In this document: positions 50,520-59,580 of the stretch, in pieces
How positions within the stretch are numbered: position 1 is the stretch's first letter
Layout of the letters: every line of letters starts with the position of its first letter
NCBI RefSeq assembly: GCF_004363725.1
Contig: NZ_SNZF01000010.1
Coordinates: 1 to 64,000, forward strand
Length of the DNA stretch: 64,000 nt
Direction of reading: 5' to 3'
DNA from: Aquamicrobium defluvii
Lineage (GTDB): Bacteria > Pseudomonadota > Alphaproteobacteria > Rhizobiales > Rhizobiaceae
The notes under the pieces: generated by a model
Told to the model about the DNA's origin: nothing
What the model saw: only the letters and a program-made list of their open reading frames with translations
The model's database searches: none
Position numbers and translations under genes: made by a program

Positions 50520-51447
50520 CCCTGGTGGCGGTCTCGCGGGCGCGGACCAGCATCACCGGTGCGACGAGAACGATCAGCATGACGATCGCCACCGCCGAGG
50601 CCATCGGCCAGTCGCGATTGGCGAAGAACTCGTCCCACAGCACGCGGCCGATCATCAGCGTGTCCGGCGCGCCGAGCAGCGCGGGGATGACAAACTCGCC
50701 AACGGCAGGAACGAACACCAGCAGACAGCCGGCGATGATGCCGGGCACCGCCAGCGGCAGCGTCACCGTGAAGAAGGAAACGGCGGGACGCGCGCCAAGA
50801 TCGGCCGAGGCTTCGAGCAGGGCAGGGTCGAGCTTTTCCAGCGCCGCATAGAGTGGCAGGACCATGAACGGCAGGTAGGAGTAGACGATGCCCAGATAGA
50901 CGGCGAGGTCGGTATGCAGCAGTACCAGGGGCTGGTTTATGATGCCGGCATTCATCAGAAACGTGTTGAGCAGACCGTTGCTCTGCAGAATGCCGATCCA
51001 GGCATAGACGCGCAGGAGCATGGAGGTCCAGAACGGCAGCATGACCATGGCCAGCCAGAAAAAGCGTGCATGCGCAGGGCGGCTGACGATGAACAGCGCG
51101 ATCGGGAAGCCAATGAGCAGGCAGAAGATGGTGGAGATCGCCGCGATCTTCAGCGAGTTCAGGTAGGCCGACAGGTAGAGCCCGTCCTCCAGCAGGAGCT
51201 GGTACTTGCTGAAGGTGAGCTGGATCGTAAGGGTGGTTTCATCCAGCCACTCGACCAGCGCCGTATAGGGCGGAATGGCCATATCGGCCTCGGCCAGCGA
51301 AATCTTCAGCACGAAGGCGAAAGGCAGGATGAAGAACAGCAGAAGCCAGCCATAGGGCAGGGCAATCACGCTGTTGCGGCCGAGACGCCACGATTTGCGC
51401 CGCCGGGCCGGGGAAGGCGAGGCATTCAGGCGTTGTTGCGCGCTCAT
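50509..51447 (-). CDS. potH: Putrescine ABC permease PotH
   Basis: 312 residues from ATG 51447, which overlaps the ATPase stop (ATGA) and fixes the start. Six helices; the coupling loop reads EASADLGARPAVSFFTVTLPLAVPGIIAG. Segments WTSMLLRVYAWIGIL and GEFVIPALLGAPDTLMIGRVLWDEFF are typical for PotH. It precedes and overlaps potI, so the two permeases are translationally coupled. Confidence 0.93.
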   Translation of the reverse strand: MSAQQRLNASPSPARRRKSWRLGRNSVIALPYGWLLLFFILPFAFVLKISLAEADMAIPPYTALVEWLDETTLTIQLTFSKYQLLLEDGLYLSAYLNSLKIAAISTIFCLLIGFPIALFIVSRPAHARFFWLAMVMLPFWTSMLLRVYAWIGILQSNGLLNTFLMNAGIINQPLVLLHTDLAVYLGIVYSYLPFMVLPLYAALEKLDPALLEASADLGARPAVSFFTVTLPLAVPGIIAGCLLVFVPAVGEFVIPALLGAPDTLMIGRVLWDEFFANRDWPMASAVAIVMLIVLVAPVMLVRARETATRDEA

Positions 51448-52586
51448 GCAGGCAGCACCACGGCGCTGGCCGGACCCCAGCTGCAAAATACCCGGTTGCC
51501 GGCCTCGAATGCCTCGCCTTCGTGGCGGTCGAGATTTGGCAGCGTGACATGGATCAGCCGACCGGTGTCGAGCCGCACCTGATAGACCGAGAGATTGCCG
51601 AGATAGGCGATCTCGTCGATGACGCCCGGCGCAACGTTTTCCTCCCCGTCCGGCTTGTCGCGGATGAGATTGATCTTTTCCGGCCGCAGCGCCAGATGCA
51701 TGGTCTGCCCAAGCGTGCCGCTGACCCCGTGGCTGACATGGAACACGCCGCCGGTTTCGGCACAGCGCAGCCGCGCATGTCCGGGCTCGTCCTCGATCAG
51801 GACCGCCTCGAACAGGTTCACCGCGCCGATGAACCGGGCAACAAAGCGATTGACCGGAAATTCGTAGAGATCGCGCGGGCCGCCGACCTGCACCAGCCGC
51901 CCGTCCTGCATCACGCCCATGCGGGAGGCGAGCGTCATGGCCTCGTCCTGATCGTGGGTGACGACGATGAAGGTGGTGCCGAGTTGCGACTGGATTTTCA
52001 TCAGCTCGAACTGGGTTTCCTCGCGCAGTTTCTTGTCGAGGGCGCCGAGCGGTTCGTCGAGAAGCAGCAGCTTCGGCTGCTTGACCAGCGCGCGGGCCAG
52101 CGCAACGCGCTGGCGCTGGCCGCCTGAAAGCTGGTGGGGCTTGCGCTGTGCGTAGTCGCCCATCTTGACTATGTCGAGCATGTCGGCCACGCGCTTGCGG
52201 ATTTCGGCGCGGGCGACACCGCCCCGGCGCAGGCCGTAGGCAACATTGTCGGAAACGCTCATGTGCGGGAACAGCGCATAAGACTGGAACATCATGTTCA
52301 CCGGCCGCTCATAGGCCGGAACGCCGGTCATGTCCTGGCCGTCGATAAGGATGCGGCCTTCGCTCGGCTGTTCGAACCCGGCCAGCATGCGCAGAAGCGT
52401 GCTCTTGCCAGATCCCGATCCGCCCAGCAGGCAGAACAGCTCCGAACGCTGGATGTCGAGGTCTATGCGGTTGACCGCAACCGTCGCGCCGAAGCGTTTG
52501 GTGATGACCTCGATGCGGACGAAAGGTTCAGCCGCGGATCCGCCGGGTCCTGCGCCGGCGGATCGGTGTTCCATAGCAGTACTCAT
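51444..52586 (-). CDS. potG: Putrescine ABC transporter ATPase PotG/PotA
   Basis: 380 residues. Walker A GGSGSGKST, Q-loop MMFQSYALFPHMSV, signature LSGGQRQR, Walker B LLLLDEP, H-loop IVVTHDQDEA, and a C-terminal TOBE domain that senses polyamine load. The 20-residue N-terminal extension is Gly/Ala-rich. It lies 22 bases behind potF, in the usual F-G-H-I order. Confidence 0.94.
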   Translation of the reverse strand: MSTAMEHRSAGAGPGGSAAEPFVRIEVITKRFGATVAVNRIDLDIQRSELFCLLGGSGSGKSTLLRMLAGFEQPSEGRILIDGQDMTGVPAYERPVNMMFQSYALFPHMSVSDNVAYGLRRGGVARAEIRKRVADMLDIVKMGDYAQRKPHQLSGGQRQRVALARALVKQPKLLLLDEPLGALDKKLREETQFELMKIQSQLGTTFIVVTHDQDEAMTLASRMGVMQDGRLVQVGGPRDLYEFPVNRFVARFIGAVNLFEAVLIEDEPGHARLRCAETGGVFHVSHGVSGTLGQTMHLALRPEKINLIRDKPDGEENVAPGVIDEIAYLGNLSVYQVRLDTGRLIHVTLPNLDRHEGEAFEAGNRVFCSWGPASAVVLPA

Positions 52587-52608
52587 CGGTCCCCGCGATT
52601 GTCGGCCG

Positions 52609-53706
52609 TCACTTGCCGGTCTTGATCTCGGTCCAGGCGCGCGTCAGCAGCCGGTCGAATTTCAGCGAGTGCGCCTTCATCGCATAGAGCTTGTCGCGCA
52701 GTTCCATGGGCGGATAGGCTCCCGGATCGTTGCGCACCTCGTCGGAGATCATCGGATCGGCCTTGAGGCTGGCGTTCGGGAAATTGATGGTGTTGGAAAG
52801 GCTCGCCAGAACTTCCGGCCGGGAAATGTAGTTGATGAAGGCGTAGGCGTTCTCCGGATTCGGCGCGTCCTTCGGAATGGCCATGACGTCGAAGAACAGG
52901 ATGCCGCCTTCCTTCGGGACAATGATCGCAAGGTCGACGCCGTTGTTGGCCGACTGCGCGCGCTCGCGCGCATTCACCATGTCGCCCGCATAGCCGAGCG
53001 TGATGCAGATCGAGCCGTTGGCCAGATCGTTGATGAACTGGGAGGAGTGGAAATAGCGCACATGCGGGCGCACGCCCCTGAGCAGCTCGACTGCCTTTTC
53101 CAGATCCTTCGGATCCTCGCTGTTGGGATCGATGCCGAGATAGACATAGGCGGTCGCCATGATCTCGGAAGGGGAATCGAGCAGCGTCAGCCCGCAATCG
53201 GCCAGTTTGGCGGCGTTCTCCGGCTTGAAGAAGATGTCGAGCGAATCGATCTGGTCCGTACCCAGCCGCTCCCTGATCATCGCCTTGTTGTAGCCGATGC
53301 CTATCGCCCCCCACAGATACGGAACCGAATAGGCGTTGCCGGGGTCGTTCATGGCAAGCTGCTTCATCAGCACCGGATCGAGATCGTCGAAATTCTCCAG
53401 CTTGCTGCGGTCGAGTTCGAGATAGACGCCGGCCTTGACCTGACGTTCCAGGAACTGGGCGCTGGGCACCACGACATCGTAGTTCGATCGGCCGGCGAGC
53501 AGCTTGGCTTCCAGGACTTCGTTGGAATCGAAGACGTCGTAATTGACCTTGATGCCGGTTTCCTTCTCGAAATCGGCAACCGTGGTTTCCCCGATATAAT
53601 CGGACCAGTTGTAGACGTTGAGGGATTTCTGGTCGTTGGCGACAGAAGGCGAAAGCATCGCCACGGTGGCCAGCGCTGCAAGCGCGCAACGTTTCAGAAG
53701 TCGCAT
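52609..53706 (-). CDS. potF: Putrescine-binding periplasmic protein PotF
   Basis: 365 residues from ATG 53706, which has GGGAGGAAAC upstream and opens a signal peptide (CALAALATVAMLSPSVAND). The mature start LNVYNWSDYIGETTVADFEKETGIKV and VVPSAQFLERQVKAGVYLELD match PotF/PotD. Acidic and aromatic residues of the polyamine cage are expected in DSNEVLEAKLL, YLWGAIGIGYN and CITLGYAGDMVNA. First gene of the importer operon, divergent from puuA, consistent with putrescine as ligand. Confidence 0.94.
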   Translation of the reverse strand: MRLLKRCALAALATVAMLSPSVANDQKSLNVYNWSDYIGETTVADFEKETGIKVNYDVFDSNEVLEAKLLAGRSNYDVVVPSAQFLERQVKAGVYLELDRSKLENFDDLDPVLMKQLAMNDPGNAYSVPYLWGAIGIGYNKAMIRERLGTDQIDSLDIFFKPENAAKLADCGLTLLDSPSEIMATAYVYLGIDPNSEDPKDLEKAVELLRGVRPHVRYFHSSQFINDLANGSICITLGYAGDMVNARERAQSANNGVDLAIIVPKEGGILFFDVMAIPKDAPNPENAYAFINYISRPEVLASLSNTINFPNASLKADPMISDEVRNDPGAYPPMELRDKLYAMKAHSLKFDRLLTRAWTEIKTGK

Positions 53707-54187
53707 GTTTCCTCCCGGTTTGCCTCCCGGATCCCTGCGCCAATTGCCTGACGTGTACCGGGCTGCTGCTCCTCTTGCGCCTGAGTCCATGCGCCTCCAT
53801 TCGCATGAATCCAAACCCTTCAATGTAGAAACCATACAGGGAGGGAAGGGGGCGTCAAGCCGGTTTTTTCCAGATGTAGAGATCAGGAGCGCTTCACAAA
53901 GCGGACACGGATTGCCTTTAACTATCCATATCTAGGTGTTTGATCCGATATTCATATGTTTTTCAGTATGATCGTCACCATCTGAAAAGCGTTCGAATTC
54001 ATGACAGGCTGGCAGGACCACTCTCATGCCGGTCTTGACTTGAAATATCTACGCTGTAGAAATTTCTGTAAACGATAGCGCTTTCGAGCGCGCTCGCTGG
54101 CGGTGGCAGGGGATGGGCGTCCCATCTTTCGGCAGCGGGTAGCCGCGTGGTGATGGCGCACTGCAAAATGAAGATCGGAACCTGTCC
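53707..54187. promoter_or_regulatory. Divergent potF/puuA promoter region with TGTAGA repeats
   Basis: 481 bases without a gene. TGTAGA occurs at 53824-53829, 53875-53880 and 54055-54060, and the last copy forms TCTAC-N3-GTAGA with its left neighbour. A candidate puuA promoter is TTGACT at 54035-54040 with TAGAAA 16 bases on, so the dyad would overlap its -10. The TetR protein from 56890 is a natural candidate binder. Confidence 0.4.
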
Positions 54188-55549
54188 ATGGATGCGATGA
54201 TGTTTTCAGGCCCGGCCGTGAACTCCGCGGGAGACGCCGGCGGTGCCTGCGCCTCGTTCTTCGCCGCGGTCTGCGACCTCAACGGGATCTTCCGTGGCAA
54301 GAGGGTGCCCGTTTCGAAGCTGGAGGCCGTGAGCGCGCAGGGGATCCGCATGCCCCTGTCTTCGATCGGCGTGGACATATGGGGCGTCGACACCGCCGGC
54401 ACGAGGCTGACCATGGAGCGCGGCGATCTCGACGGCATCTGCCTGCCTACCGGTCGCCAACCCGTATCGCTGGGCTGGGCGGGTGGCGATATACCGCTGG
54501 TGCCGCTGTCCATGTGGAAGGAGGATGGCAGCCCCTATTTCGCGGACGCCCGCCATCTGCTGGCCGACGTGCTGGCGCGCTATTCGGCACGCGGCCTGCG
54601 CCCGGTGGCGGCGACGGAACTGGAATTCTACCTGCTCGAGCCGGAGGGTGCCCCGGCTCCCGCTTCCTTCGGTCCCGGCTCTGTCCGCGGGGAGTTCGAT
54701 CACATCTATTCGCTGGAGGAACTCGCCGCCGCCGGCGCCTTTCTCGATGACGTCTATCGCGTCGCCGGGGCTTGCGGCATCCAGGTGGAGGCGGCGATCG
54801 CCGAGGGGTCGCCGCGCCAGTTCGAGTTCAACCTTCTGCACGAGGCCGATGCGATCAAAATCTGCGACGATACGGTGTTCCTGAAGCAGATCGTCAGGAA
54901 CGTCGCCCGTCGCCACGGCCATGTCGCAAGCTTCATGGCCAAGCCGCACCGCGACTGGGCGGGCTCCGGCATGCATGTGCATTTTTCTGTCATCGATGAG
55001 GCAGGCGCGAATATCTTCGACGATGGCACCGGAACGGGCGCGGACGTCATGCGCCACGCGGTCGGCGGCCTGCTTGCCACCATGGGCGACATGACGCTCG
55101 CCTTCGCCCCCCATCTCAATTCCTATCGCCGCCTGTGCCCCGGCGGGCTGGCACCCACCAATGTGGCATGGGGCTACGAGAACCGCACTGCGGCGGTGCG
55201 CATTCCGGCCGGCGCGCATGCTGCGCGGCGCATCGAGCACCGGGTCGCTGGCTCCGACGCAAACCCCTATATCGTTCTCGCCGCCATTCTGGCCGGTGCC
55301 CTGCATGGCATGGACAGCCGGGCCGAGCCTCCCCCGCCCATTGCCGGCAATGGGCATCACGAGGATTGCGAGGCGATCGCACGCGACTGGCGGCAGGCGC
55401 TGGAACGCTTTTCAGCTTCAGACGACGTGAAGGCGCTGCTCAATCCCGAATTCGTCGATGCTTTCTGCGCCTGCAAGCAGCAGGAGCAGGACGGGTTCGG
55501 CAGGAATATCAGCGGGTTCGAGCTTGCCACCTACAGGCTTTCGGTCTGA
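54188..55549 (+). CDS. puuA: Gamma-glutamylputrescine synthetase-like (glutamine synthetase family)
   Basis: 453 residues of the glutamine synthetase superfamily, PuuA branch. Landmarks: ATELEFYLLEP (metal-site Glu), EGSPRQFEFNLLHEADAIKICDD (Glu ligands), SFMAKPHRDWAGSGMHVHFSV, NSYRRLCPGGLAPTNVAWGYENRTAAVRIP and RIEHRVAGSDANPYIVLAAI. It ligates glutamate to putrescine with ATP, the entry of the Puu pathway. The oxidase PuuB follows 47 bases downstream and the putrescine importer is divergent, which supports this role over other GS-like ligases. Confidence 0.88.
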   Translation: MDAMMFSGPAVNSAGDAGGACASFFAAVCDLNGIFRGKRVPVSKLEAVSAQGIRMPLSSIGVDIWGVDTAGTRLTMERGDLDGICLPTGRQPVSLGWAGGDIPLVPLSMWKEDGSPYFADARHLLADVLARYSARGLRPVAATELEFYLLEPEGAPAPASFGPGSVRGEFDHIYSLEELAAAGAFLDDVYRVAGACGIQVEAAIAEGSPRQFEFNLLHEADAIKICDDTVFLKQIVRNVARRHGHVASFMAKPHRDWAGSGMHVHFSVIDEAGANIFDDGTGTGADVMRHAVGGLLATMGDMTLAFAPHLNSYRRLCPGGLAPTNVAWGYENRTAAVRIPAGAHAARRIEHRVAGSDANPYIVLAAILAGALHGMDSRAEPPPPIAGNGHHEDCEAIARDWRQALERFSASDDVKALLNPEFVDAFCACKQQEQDGFGRNISGFELATYRLSV

Positions 55550-55596
55550 CCCGCCTGGCAATCCCGAAGCAGCTTCCAACTTTACGGAGCCGGATT

Positions 55597-56886
55597 ATGG
55601 CCGAACCCTATTGCAAGTCCTATTATGCGGCCACCGCCAATACGACCGCGCCGTTTCCGAGGCTGGAAGGCAGTATCGACGTCGATGTCGCGATCATCGG
55701 CGGCGGCTTCACCGGCATAGCCACGGCGGTTGAGCTTGCCGAACGCGGCGTGCGGGTGGCCGTTCTGGAAGCCAACCGCATCGGCTGGGGCGCGTCGGGG
55801 CGCAATGGTGGCCAGATCACCGGCTCGCTTTCCGGCGACAAGGCGATGGAAAAGCAGTTCCGCCGCAATCTGGGCAGCGAGGCCGCCGAATTCGTCTGGA
55901 ACCTGCGCTGGCGCGGGCAGGACATCATCAGGCGGCGTGTCGGGAAATACGGCATAAGGTGCGATCTCAAGCACGGCCACATGCAGGCGGCCTATCGGCC
56001 CTCCCACATCACGGAGCTTGAGGACATGTACCGCGCAGCCTGCGCCCACGGCATGGGCGACGAGGTGGAGATGGTGTATGGCGCGGACCTGCACCGGTAT
56101 GTCGGCACCGGCATATATCACGCCGGTCTGGTCAACCGCCGCAACATGCATGTCCATTCGCTCAACCTTTGCCTTGGCGAAGCCGATGCGGCGCGTTCGC
56201 TGGGCGCCGGGATATTCATCGATACGCCCGTGGAAAAGATCATCTATGGCGACAGGCCGGAACTCGTCACGGCCAGGGGTCGCGTGCGTGCCGACAAGGT
56301 GATGATCGCCGGCAATGGCTACCATCATTTCGCGCCGGGCAAGCTGTCGGGCATGATCTTTCCCGCGACGCTGGGCATCGTCGCCACCGAACCCTTGCCG
56401 GAAGAGCTGGCAAAAAGCGTGCTGCCGCAGGATTTCGCCGTCTACGACACGCGCTTCGTGCTCGACTATTACCGCCTGACCGCCGACCGGCGCCTGCTGT
56501 TCGGATCGGGCACGAATTACAAGGGGACCGCAAGCAGCGATATCGGCGCGCCGATGCTGCCCGCGATCCGCAAGACCTTCCCGCAGCTTGCCGATGTGAA
56601 GATCGAGTTTGCCTGGGAAGGACAGGACGGCATTACCATCAACCGCATTCCGCAGCTCGGCAATGTCACGCCCAACGTGTTCTACGCGCAAGGCTATTCG
56701 GGCCATGGCATCGCCACGTCGCATGTCATCGGCGAGATCATGGCGGCTGCGATCACTGGCAATGCGCGTGATTTCGACATTTTTGCCAGCGCCTGGCACT
56801 GGCGGCTTCCGGTGGGGCGTTACCTCGGCAACCGGGCTCTGGCGCTCGGCATGTGGTATTTCCAGAAGATGGAAGCGTTGCGCTGA
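55597..56886 (+). CDS. puuB: Gamma-glutamylputrescine oxidase-like FAD protein
   Basis: 429 residues, DAO-type flavoprotein. The FAD motif is DVAIIGGGFTGIATAVELAERG with VAVLEANRIGWGASGRNGGQITGSLSGD. The C-terminal substrate/FAD part includes GITINRIPQLGNVTPNVFYAQGYSGHGIATSHVIGE. It oxidises gamma-glutamylputrescine to the aldehyde, making ammonia and peroxide. The aldehyde dehydrogenase (PuuC) and hydrolase (PuuD) of the full pathway are not next to it. Confidence 0.88.
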   Translation: MAEPYCKSYYAATANTTAPFPRLEGSIDVDVAIIGGGFTGIATAVELAERGVRVAVLEANRIGWGASGRNGGQITGSLSGDKAMEKQFRRNLGSEAAEFVWNLRWRGQDIIRRRVGKYGIRCDLKHGHMQAAYRPSHITELEDMYRAACAHGMGDEVEMVYGADLHRYVGTGIYHAGLVNRRNMHVHSLNLCLGEADAARSLGAGIFIDTPVEKIIYGDRPELVTARGRVRADKVMIAGNGYHHFAPGKLSGMIFPATLGIVATEPLPEELAKSVLPQDFAVYDTRFVLDYYRLTADRRLLFGSGTNYKGTASSDIGAPMLPAIRKTFPQLADVKIEFAWEGQDGITINRIPQLGNVTPNVFYAQGYSGHGIATSHVIGEIMAAAITGNARDFDIFASAWHWRLPVGRYLGNRALALGMWYFQKMEALR

Positions 56887-56889
56887 CGA

Positions 56890-57579
56890 TCAGGCCGGAT
56901 TGGCCCCGGACGGGAGATGCTGTGCGGCCTGTGCGACGATGCCGTCGAGCAGCATCTCGATGGAAAGCGCGAAAACGGAGTTTGGCGCCAGATCCTGGTA
57001 AAGCGGCATCGCGCCTTTCAGGAGCGGATGCGAATGGTCGGGCAGTTGCGCCAGCTCTTCCAGATCCTGCTTGCTGGCGGGGCCGATGAGCCCTCCAACC
57101 TCGCCCATGGCAAGGCCGGTGATGCAGGCATACCAGCCGAGGCAGAGCGAGGGGATATCACGTGCCGGAATGCCGGCCTCGCGCAGAGCGCCGTGCACCA
57201 TTTCCATGTGGTCGTAATCGGCCGGTCCCGTGTAGACGAAATGCTGCATCAGCCAGAAGCTTTTCGGAAAGCGCAGCGCCACCGAGCGGTACTGGTCGGC
57301 AAGATGGCGCATGCGTCCGCGCCAGGGCAGGCTGGAAGGCGCGATGCGAAGCTGCGATTCCAGCCGGCCGGCCATGGCCCGGTAAAGCCCTTCCTTCGAC
57401 TTGAGATGGTACAGGATCGACATGGGGTCGCAGCCCACCCGCGCACCGAGCTTGCGCAGCGTGAAGCCGGCTTCGCCGCCTTCCTCCATCAGGTCCAGCG
57501 CCGCCTCGACGATCGCATCCCTTGAAAGACCGCGCGGTCCCGGGCTGGTTCTGGGTCTGGCAGGGGTCATCGGGTTCAT
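56890..57579 (-). CDS. TetR-family regulator
   Basis: 229 residues. The helix-turn-helix is in AIVEAALDLMEEGGEAGFTLRKLGARVGCDPMSILYHLKSKEGLYRAM. The C-terminal domain resembles the TetR_C group (FWLMQHFVYTGPADYDHMEMVHGALREAG). It converges on puuB with only three bases between the stops, so no dedicated terminator can lie between them. Control of the puu/pot genes is likely by position only. In-frame ATG at codon 4 is an alternative start. Confidence 0.85.
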   Translation of the reverse strand: MNPMTPARPRTSPGPRGLSRDAIVEAALDLMEEGGEAGFTLRKLGARVGCDPMSILYHLKSKEGLYRAMAGRLESQLRIAPSSLPWRGRMRHLADQYRSVALRFPKSFWLMQHFVYTGPADYDHMEMVHGALREAGIPARDIPSLCLGWYACITGLAMGEVGGLIGPASKQDLEELAQLPDHSHPLLKGAMPLYQDLAPNSVFALSIEMLLDGIVAQAAQHLPSGANPA

Positions 57580-57635
57580 TCACGAAAAGCCGTTGGTGCC
57601 GCCGCCGGACTCTGGATTGAAACCGGAATCTAGAA

Positions 57636-57666
57636 CGCCTGCGGACATCTGTCGATGCCGCAGGCG
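57636..57666 (-). terminator. Stem-loop after purU
   Basis: CGCCTGCGG (57636-57644) pairs with CCGCAGGCG (57658-57666), 24 bases past the purU stop on the minus strand, followed there by a T-rich but interrupted TTCTAGATT. Probable factor-independent terminator separating purU from the TetR gene. Confidence 0.6.
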
Positions 57667-57690
57667 CCCGCTTTCAACAGCGGATGAAAA

Positions 57691-58575
57691 TCACCCCATT
57701 CTTTCGGAGGCGTAGGAGCCCGGCGAGGCCGGGAAGACGACGGTCTTGTCGCCGTTGAGGAACACGCGCCCGTGGATATGGGCATGGATGGCGTGCGCCA
57801 GCACCGAAGCCTCCACATCGCGGCCGAGCGCGACATAGTCCTCCGGCGACTGCGCATGGGTGATGCGCACGATGTCCTGTTCGATGATCGGGCCTTCGTC
57901 GAGATCGGCGGTGACATAGTGCGAAGTCGCGCCGATCAGTTTCACGCCCCGCTCATAAGCCTGCTTGTAGGGGTTGGCTCCCTTGAAGCTCGGCAGGAAG
58001 GAGTGGTGGATGTTGATGATGCGTCCCGACATCTCGCGGCACATGTCATCGGACAGCACCTGCATGTAGCGCGCCAGAACGATGAGTTCCGCCCCGGTCT
58101 CGCGCACGATGCGCATCTGTGCGGCCTCGGCCTCCGCCTTGTTGTCCCTGGTCACGCGAATGCAGTGGAAGGGAATGTCGTGGTTCGCGACCGTCTTCTG
58201 ATAATCCATATGGTTGGAGATCACCGCCACGATATCGATGGGCAGGGCGCCGATGCGCCAGCGATAGAGCAGGTCGTTCAGGCAATGGCCGAAGCGGGAC
58301 ACCATGAGGATGACCTTGCGCTTGGCGCTCTCGTCGAAGAACTCGGCATCCATGTCGAACCGGCCGGCGACGGGGCCGAAGCCAGACTGAAGCTCCTCAA
58401 GGGTGCGGCCCTCCTCGCTGCGGAAGCTGACGCGCATGAAGAAGCGGCCGGTATGGCTGTCGTCGAACTGCGCGCTGTCGGTGATGTTGCATCCGTTCCC
58501 GGCCAGGAAGGCGGAGATGGCGGCAACGATCCCACGGGTCGAGGCACAGGTAACGCGCAGGCAGAACTTGGTCAT
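57691..58575 (-). CDS. purU: Formyltetrahydrofolate deformylase
   Basis: 294 residues. An N-terminal ACT domain (FCLRVTCASTRGIVAAISAFLAGNGCNITDS) is followed by a formyltransferase-fold hydrolase domain with RYMQVLSDDM, IINIHHSFLPSFKGANPYKQAYERGVKLIGATSHYVTADLDEGPIIEQD. It hydrolyses 10-formyl-THF to formate and THF, balancing one-carbon units with glycine and methionine. It stands alone between terminator and a 147-base gap, where no gene was seen. Confidence 0.95.
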   Translation of the reverse strand: MTKFCLRVTCASTRGIVAAISAFLAGNGCNITDSAQFDDSHTGRFFMRVSFRSEEGRTLEELQSGFGPVAGRFDMDAEFFDESAKRKVILMVSRFGHCLNDLLYRWRIGALPIDIVAVISNHMDYQKTVANHDIPFHCIRVTRDNKAEAEAAQMRIVRETGAELIVLARYMQVLSDDMCREMSGRIINIHHSFLPSFKGANPYKQAYERGVKLIGATSHYVTADLDEGPIIEQDIVRITHAQSPEDYVALGRDVEASVLAHAIHAHIHGRVFLNGDKTVVFPASPGSYASERMG

Positions 58576-58722
58576 GGGTCTTTGTCTTGCAAGGTAGTGT
58601 GGGGTTTCCCACAGCGGTTACGGAAAGCCGGCAGGCCGGAATTCGCCCACGGCGATATCATGCGCCGGCCCCCTTGGCCAGAAGCTTGTAAACGCGGCGC
58701 CTGCACGCGCACCGATCCGGCG

Positions 58723-59565
58723 CTATCGGTTTCCGGAAGGAAGCGCGGCCATGAAGTCGCGCAAGAGCGAAACCAGAGCCGCTGGTTGCTCGACGCAGGG
58801 AATGTGCCCTGCTCCTTCGATGATCTCGAAGCGGGAGCCGGGAATGAGATCGGCAAGGCTGCGCACCAGCGCCGGCGGCGTCGAGCCGTCCCGATCGCCG
58901 GCCACGCACAGGGTGGGAACGGCGATGGAGGCGGCCGCCGCGGTGTAATCGGCCTCGCGCAATGCCACGCAGGTGGCGGCATAGCCAGCGACGCTCTGAC
59001 GAGACAGCATGTTGCGACAGCCCGCAAGCTCGCTGGCGCGGCGTTCGTGGAAGGCCGGCGTGAACCATGCTTTCATGACCGCGTCGGCAATGGCGCCGAT
59101 GCCGTTCTTTTCGATCGTTGCGATGCGCGCGTTCCAGCTTTCCCGCGTGCCGATCCGGTGCGCCGTGTCGCACAACACCATGCCGCTTACCATCTCGGGC
59201 CGGCGGGCGTAAAAACCCTGCGCCACCAGTCCGCCGACGGAGAGCCCGCACAGCACCACATCCACGATGCCGAGATGATCGATCAGGCCGGAAAGGTCAT
59301 CCACGTGGTCCTCGATCGAACAGGGCGTGGCGCCAAGATCGGAGAGGCCATGCCCGCGCTTGTCGTAGACGAGCGTGGAGACGTCATCGCCCAGAGCTTC
59401 GGTCACCGCGTTCCAGATGCGGAAATCCGTGCCCAGCGAGTTGATGAAAACCAGATGCCTCGCGCCCGCTGTGGGCCGATGATCAAAATGCAGCGTGACG
59501 CCGCCAATATCCGCAAATTTCACCTCAAAATCCCCACCCCTTACTGGCCTTTGCGTAGGCGACAT
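58723..59565 (-). CDS. Alpha/beta hydrolase, 3-oxoadipate enol-lactonase-like
   Basis: 280 residues. The nucleophile elbow is GLSVGG, the acid is in AGDRDGSTPP and the His in GAGHIPCVEQPAAL; the oxyanion region is FINSLGTDFRIW. This layout matches PcaD-type enol-lactonases. Nothing else of the beta-ketoadipate pathway is nearby, and it follows a fumarylacetoacetase-family gene by 15 bases, so it may act with that enzyme on an aromatic ring-cleavage product. An in-frame GTG at 59523 is a shorter start option. Confidence 0.82.
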   Translation of the reverse strand: MSPTQRPVRGGDFEVKFADIGGVTLHFDHRPTAGARHLVFINSLGTDFRIWNAVTEALGDDVSTLVYDKRGHGLSDLGATPCSIEDHVDDLSGLIDHLGIVDVVLCGLSVGGLVAQGFYARRPEMVSGMVLCDTAHRIGTRESWNARIATIEKNGIGAIADAVMKAWFTPAFHERRASELAGCRNMLSRQSVAGYAATCVALREADYTAAAASIAVPTLCVAGDRDGSTPPALVRSLADLIPGSRFEIIEGAGHIPCVEQPAALVSLLRDFMAALPSGNR

Positions 59566-59580
59566 CGGCGAGCCTGAAGC

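Noticed and set aside
57772..59577. Plus-strand open frame over purU and the enol-lactonase-like gene
   Set aside because: Antisense to two genes with complete motifs.
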